Assembly (NCBI GenBank): GCA_031285575.1 | Contig: JAITVX010000106.1 | Coordinates: 1-6,944, forward strand | DNA length: 6,944 nt | Origin: Bacteroidales bacterium | Lineage (GTDB): Bacteria > Bacteroidota > Bacteroidia > Bacteroidales > VadinHA17 | Direction of reading: 5' to 3' | In this document: positions 6,324 to 6,944 of the stretch, piece after piece | Position numbering within the stretch: the first letter of the stretch is position 1 | Layout: each line of letters begins with the position of its first letter | The notes under the pieces: generated by a model | Databases searched by the model: none | What the model was told of the DNA's origin: nothing | The model's input: only the letters and a program-made list of their open reading frames with translations | Program-made: the position numbers and the translations under genes

Positions 6324-6559
6324 TCACGCCGTTCGTCAACAAAATTCTGCCATTCGTCAAAAACAGGAGAAAAACACGATGCCGGGCTTGCAGTAAACGA
6401 AAAACCGTGTAGCTTTACGGCCACTGTTCGATAGAAAGCTACAGCGCAAATGTTGACATCTTATTACAAAATAATTGCTTCCACATGCCCCGAGACACCG
6501 ACTTTGGCACGACGTTTGAGCACACACAAGTTCCGCGCGTATTATATAAATTCACATAC
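6324..6559. other. Unassigned spacer between the two relics
   Basis: I recognise no gene here. On the minus strand one frame reads FDEWQNFVDERRE (about 6361-6323), which looks protein-like, and then breaks. It may be another scrambled mobile-gene fragment. The stretch also holds the inverted repeat at 6408-6443. No promoter for the plus-strand relic is clear; a TTTG at 6514-6517 has only a poor -7 partner (TATTATAT) 21 nt later. Confidence 0.4.
6408..6443. repeat. 9-bp perfect inverted repeat with 18-nt spacer
   Basis: TGTAGCTTT (6408-6416) is the reverse complement of AAAGCTACA (6435-6443). It could form a stem-loop or be an operator for a dimeric protein. There is no U-tract, so it is not an obvious terminator. 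Confidence 0.5.
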
Positions 6560-6597
6560 CGCCGCTGTTCCATTTTGAGGGAAAGCGGCGTTTTTTT
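6560..6597 (+). terminator. Strong intrinsic terminator just upstream of the HU-like relic
   Basis: CGCCGCT (6560-6566) pairs with AGCGGCG (6584-6590). The helix continues inward across one mismatch (TTCC with GGGA) to an ATTTTGA loop, and seven Ts follow (6591-6597). Stem and T-run are textbook for plus-strand termination. It would end any transcript coming from the left before the ATG at 6620. Confidence 0.85.
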
Positions 6598-6619
6598 ATT
6601 CATCTTAATTATTACACTT

Positions 6620-6895
6620 ATGTTACATTACACACTGGTTGAAAACCTGCTTACGGCCGCTCCCGACGACTTCATGGCGCTGCCGCTCAACGTCCGTGCA
6701 TACGGCCTTGCCGAAATTGCCCAGCGCATACTGGCGCGGCATCCGGGCATGGGGCTGTCGCAGATTAATGCCGTTATTGAAGAATTCATCGAGTATAATC
6801 GCCAAAACGAAAAGTCCGAAAAAATAAAACGAAAAGTCCGAAAACACACACGAGCGGCAGCGTCCAGGCTGTGCCATATAATGTCATTTAAATAA
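6620..6895 (+). pseudogene. Truncated HU-like DNA-binding protein (N-terminal piece)
   Basis: From the ATG at 6620 the product starts MLHYTLVENLLTAAPDDF, then MALPLNVRAYGLAEIAQRIL and GMGLSQINAVIEEFIE. I recognise this as the N-terminus of Bacteroidota HU/IHF-like DNA-binding proteins (xYYLxxNLLTxxPxDFMAxxxNVRSY), which are common on prophages and conjugative elements and normally ~200-250 residues long. After residue 58 the family sequence stops, and the frame runs into the CGAAAA repeat, giving a lysine-rich tail (NEKSEKIKRKVRKH) and a stop at residue 92. The frame is open back to an ATG at 6485, but that extension crosses the terminator and lacks family features, so 6620 is preferred. The relic lacks the DNA-binding arm. 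Whether the short product is made is unknown. Confidence 0.7.
6794..6847. repeat. Right copy of the direct repeat, with a tandem pair of 22-bp CGAAAA units
   Basis: Positions 6794-6825 match the left copy (5850-5881) at 30/32. Here the 22-bp unit occurs twice (6804-6825 and 6826-6847), with the first 19 bases identical. CGAAAA occurs at 6808, 6817, 6830 and 6839 (spacings 9, 13, 9), and CACACAC follows (6845-6851). It starts exactly at codon 59 of the HU-like relic, where family similarity ends. Confidence 0.85.
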
Positions 6896-6909
6896 CGTTT
6901 AAACGGTAT
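6892..6909. repeat. 18-bp near-perfect palindrome around CGTTTAAACG
   Basis: CGTTTAAACG (6896-6905) is a perfect palindrome. The flanks extend it to 18 bp with one mismatched pair. It lies at the stop of the HU-like relic. It could be a protein-binding site; there is no further evidence. Confidence 0.4.
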
Positions 6910-6944
6910 AGTTTACAATCATCCATTCTTCCTGTCTTCTCCGG

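Noticed and set aside
6485..6619. Upstream extension of the HU-like frame to an ATG at 6485
   Set aside because: It passes through a strong terminator hairpin and its residues do not resemble the family; the ATG at 6620 gives the typical N-terminus.
5850..6847. CRISPR array made of the CGAAAA repeats
   Set aside because: The units are back to back or 944 bp apart, with no regular unique spacers and no cas genes.
6899..6944. Possible C-terminus of a minus-strand gene (RRRQEEWMIVNYTV then stop)
   Set aside because: Only 14 codons are visible and a second frame is also open, so it cannot be distinguished from chance.

Overview
The window looks like chromosomal DNA of a Bacteroidota (probably Bacteroidales) bacterium. 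The evidence is a type B ribosomal protein L31 without zinc ligands, promoters of the Bacteroidota type (TTTG, about 20 nt, TAnnTTTG), a Lon and CoaD of ordinary length, and a right end holding relics of mobile-element genes of kinds I associate with Bacteroidales. No species can be named from the sequence alone.

Left part, positions 1-5690: a run of housekeeping genes, all on the minus strand. In transcription order (right to left) they are rpmE2 (L31), an intrinsic terminator, lon joined to coaD by a 4-nt ATGA stop/start overlap, a 634-nt gap with no convincing gene, a soluble PRC-barrel/MgtE-N/CBS protein with its own near-consensus promoter, a 324-nt gap with a perfect 20-bp palindrome, and the first nine codons of what is probably an aspartokinase gene leaving the left edge. 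These are at least four transcription units: rpmE2 alone, lon-coaD, the MgtE-N/CBS gene, and the aspartokinase gene.

Right part, positions 5690-6944: a decayed accessory patch. It holds the 3' part of a class-beta phage/mobile-element DNA methyltransferase (minus strand). This relic carries an in-frame TAG where the family has Trp, an 8-bp tandem duplication that shifts the frame, and an apparent internal in-frame deletion. On the plus strand is the first ~58 codons of a Bacteroidota HU-like DNA-binding protein, preceded only 22 nt upstream by a strong intrinsic terminator. The two relics are bracketed by direct copies of a 32-bp sequence (30/32 identical, 944 bp apart). Its core is a CGAAAA-containing 22-bp unit, present once on the left and twice in tandem on the right. 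The left copy overlaps the stop codon of the methyltransferase relic. The right copy begins exactly where family-like sequence ends in the HU-like relic.

The most unusual part is this repeat-bracketed relic segment. The sequence shows the repeats and the broken genes. That the repeats caused the breaks or mark a mobile unit is inference. I do not see a complete, functional, undescribed system in the window.
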